Shown here piece by piece: positions 5,857 to 6,343 of a stretch of DNA of 6,343 nucleotides. Under the pieces are notes generated by a model. That model worked only from the letters and a program-made list of their open reading frames with translations, was not told the origin of the DNA and made no database searches. Each line of letters starts with the position of its first letter. The stretch's first letter is position 1. The stretch comes from Flavobacteriales bacterium (GTDB lineage: Bacteria > Bacteroidota > Bacteroidia > Flavobacteriales > Flavobacteriaceae). The stretch spans positions 1 to 6,343 of the forward strand of contig WGAP01000004.1 of assembly GCA_015494775.1 (NCBI GenBank), given 5' to 3'. Both the position numbers and the translations under genes were made by a program.

Positions 5857-5918
5857 TGTAGAGACGCCCAATTTGGGCGTCTCTACGGGCAAAAAAAATA
5901 AATCGCCCACAATGTTTA
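5857..5918. repeat. Palindromic repeat unit 1
   Basis: Begins with tgtag and a near-perfect palindrome at 5858-5886: 14-base arms gtagagacgcccaa / ttgggcgtctctac around one central T. A second inverted pair, gggc (5887-5890) / gccc (5905-5908), and then acaatgttta complete the unit. Unit 2 next to it repeats this order with different palindrome contents. Short palindromes of the gtagagacg...cgtctctac type are, as I recall, common dispersed repeats in Bacteroidota and cyanobacteria. Confidence 0.7.
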
Positions 5919-5922
5919 TTGA

Positions 5923-6000
5923 TGTAGCGACGCGATGCATCGCGTCGCTGCGGGCGGAACGGAACAACCGAATGGTATTACAACCCGCCTACAATGTTTA
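5923..6000. repeat. Palindromic repeat unit 2
   Basis: Same plan as unit 1: tgtag, then the palindrome agcgacgcgatg/catcgcgtcgct (5926-5949, perfect 24 bp, extendable to 5924-5951 with one G-T pair), then a second inverted pair ggcgg (5953-5957) / ccgcc (5985-5989), then tacaatgttta. The 15-mer ending both units, cgcc(c/t)acaatgttta at 5904-5918 and 5986-6000, differs at one base. The following agtaggggaacg (6002-6013) may be the decayed start of a third unit. Confidence 0.7.
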
Positions 6001-6059
6001 CAGTAGGGGAACGCAAATCACAAATCGGTGTTCGATTGTTCGATGTTTATCATTCAAAT
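6001..6059. other. Spacer between palindromic units and repeat copy 2
   Basis: A possible remnant of a third palindromic unit at its left end (agtagggg), then a short AT-rich stretch with ttcgat twice (6031-6036 and 6039-6044). I see no gene or site I can support. Confidence 0.3.
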
Positions 6060-6220
6060 GCGGTTTACGCAAGGGAAAAGGCCGGCGGCTGAGTGCTGCG
6101 AACGCAGTGAGCAGTGTATCGAAGCCCCGGCCGGTCAATCCGGTCGCTTCGATACAATTTTTGCTGCGCAAAAATCACTCAGCGACCTACATCGCGCCAG
6201 GGATGGGAGCGGTTATGCGC
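6060..6220. repeat. Structured dispersed repeat, copy 2 (four-way-junction fold)
   Basis: Direct-orientation copy of 3-164. All four helices are kept: P1 6088-6095/6176-6183, P2 6096-6099/6111-6114, P3 6116-6125/6146-6155 and P4 6157-6164/6168-6175. The five core differences from copy 1 (6083, 6105, 6134, 6140, 6166) all fall in loops or outside the helices. The last 40 bases, including ccagggatgggagcgg, are identical in both copies although mostly outside the fold. After 6220 the two copies have unrelated sequence, which sets the right edge of the element. Confidence 0.85.
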
Positions 6221-6343
6221 GGTAAGCATCGCTTCAAGTATAAAATAACGCACCAAGTTTCGTTCTTTTTGCCGATAACGGCATTGACAACCCTCGCCAT
6301 AGCTACGGCTATGTCTTCGGATTGCCGGCTTTGTTCTCGACAA
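6221..6343. other. Hairpin-bearing non-coding tail after repeat copy 2
   Basis: This replaces the GC-rich sequence that follows copy 1. It holds aagc/gctt (6224-6234), gccg-ataa-cggc (6273-6284) and catagc-tacg-gctatg (6300-6315), and related words gccgataacggc and attgccggc. No convincing coding frame is seen on either strand. It runs off the window, so it may be the edge of a further repeat or of a gene leader. Confidence 0.35.

Noticed and set aside
5670..5861. A 63-codon open frame with a hydrophobic C-terminus
   Set aside because: It runs through the tandem hairpins and the terminator T-tract; its composition reflects the repeats and it has no plausible start context.
5904..6000. Repeated 15-mers considered as a CRISPR array
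   Set aside because: Only two copies differing at one base, with a 67-base interval dominated by a palindrome; no cas gene is in the window.

Overview
The window looks like chromosomal DNA of a member of the Bacteroidota. The LysA variant (EPGKFLV, AGVNTGFNHMIRP, CEEDTFA, AGAYGYVMASHYN), the lipoprotein-type nuclease, the DUF4143-type ATPase and the lack of clear Shine-Dalgarno sequences before most starts all fit that phylum. I cannot place it lower than that. There is no tRNA, rRNA, CRISPR array or recognisable transposase or integrase. All four genes I can support lie on the + strand.

Layout: (1) 1-375, a non-coding, hairpin-rich leader. It contains copy 1 of a ~160-bp structured repeat, then GC-rich inverted repeats. 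(2) 376-2614, a two-gene unit: lysA (diaminopimelate decarboxylase) overlaps by 11 bp the start of a gene for a probably lipid-anchored endonuclease/exonuclease/phosphatase-fold protein. (3) 2663-4067, an AT-richer AAA+ ATPase gene (DUF4143 type) bracketed by two identical 46-bp direct repeats. Each repeat is an imperfect palindrome, so the block looks like an inserted cassette. (4) 4120-4151, a strong intrinsic terminator just beyond the cassette. (5) 4152-4446, an AT-rich intergenic stretch with small inverted repeats, leading into (6) 4447-5598, a complete acyl-CoA dehydrogenase gene. (7) 5599-6343, a non-coding region built from repeats: six tandem hairpins with a shared design, ending in a T-tract; two tandem units each with a near-perfect palindrome; copy 2 of the structured repeat; and an unexplained hairpin-bearing tail.

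The genes do not form one pathway. LysA makes lysine from meso-diaminopimelate, the nuclease-fold protein probably acts outside the cytoplasm, the ATPase is of unknown role, and the dehydrogenase belongs to acyl-CoA beta-oxidation or branched-chain acyl-CoA breakdown. The unusual content is in the non-coding DNA. Three distinct structured repeat families and one repeat-bounded cassette sit within 6.3 kb. None can be named from sequence alone, and the decisive tests are genome-wide copy counts and covariance analysis.
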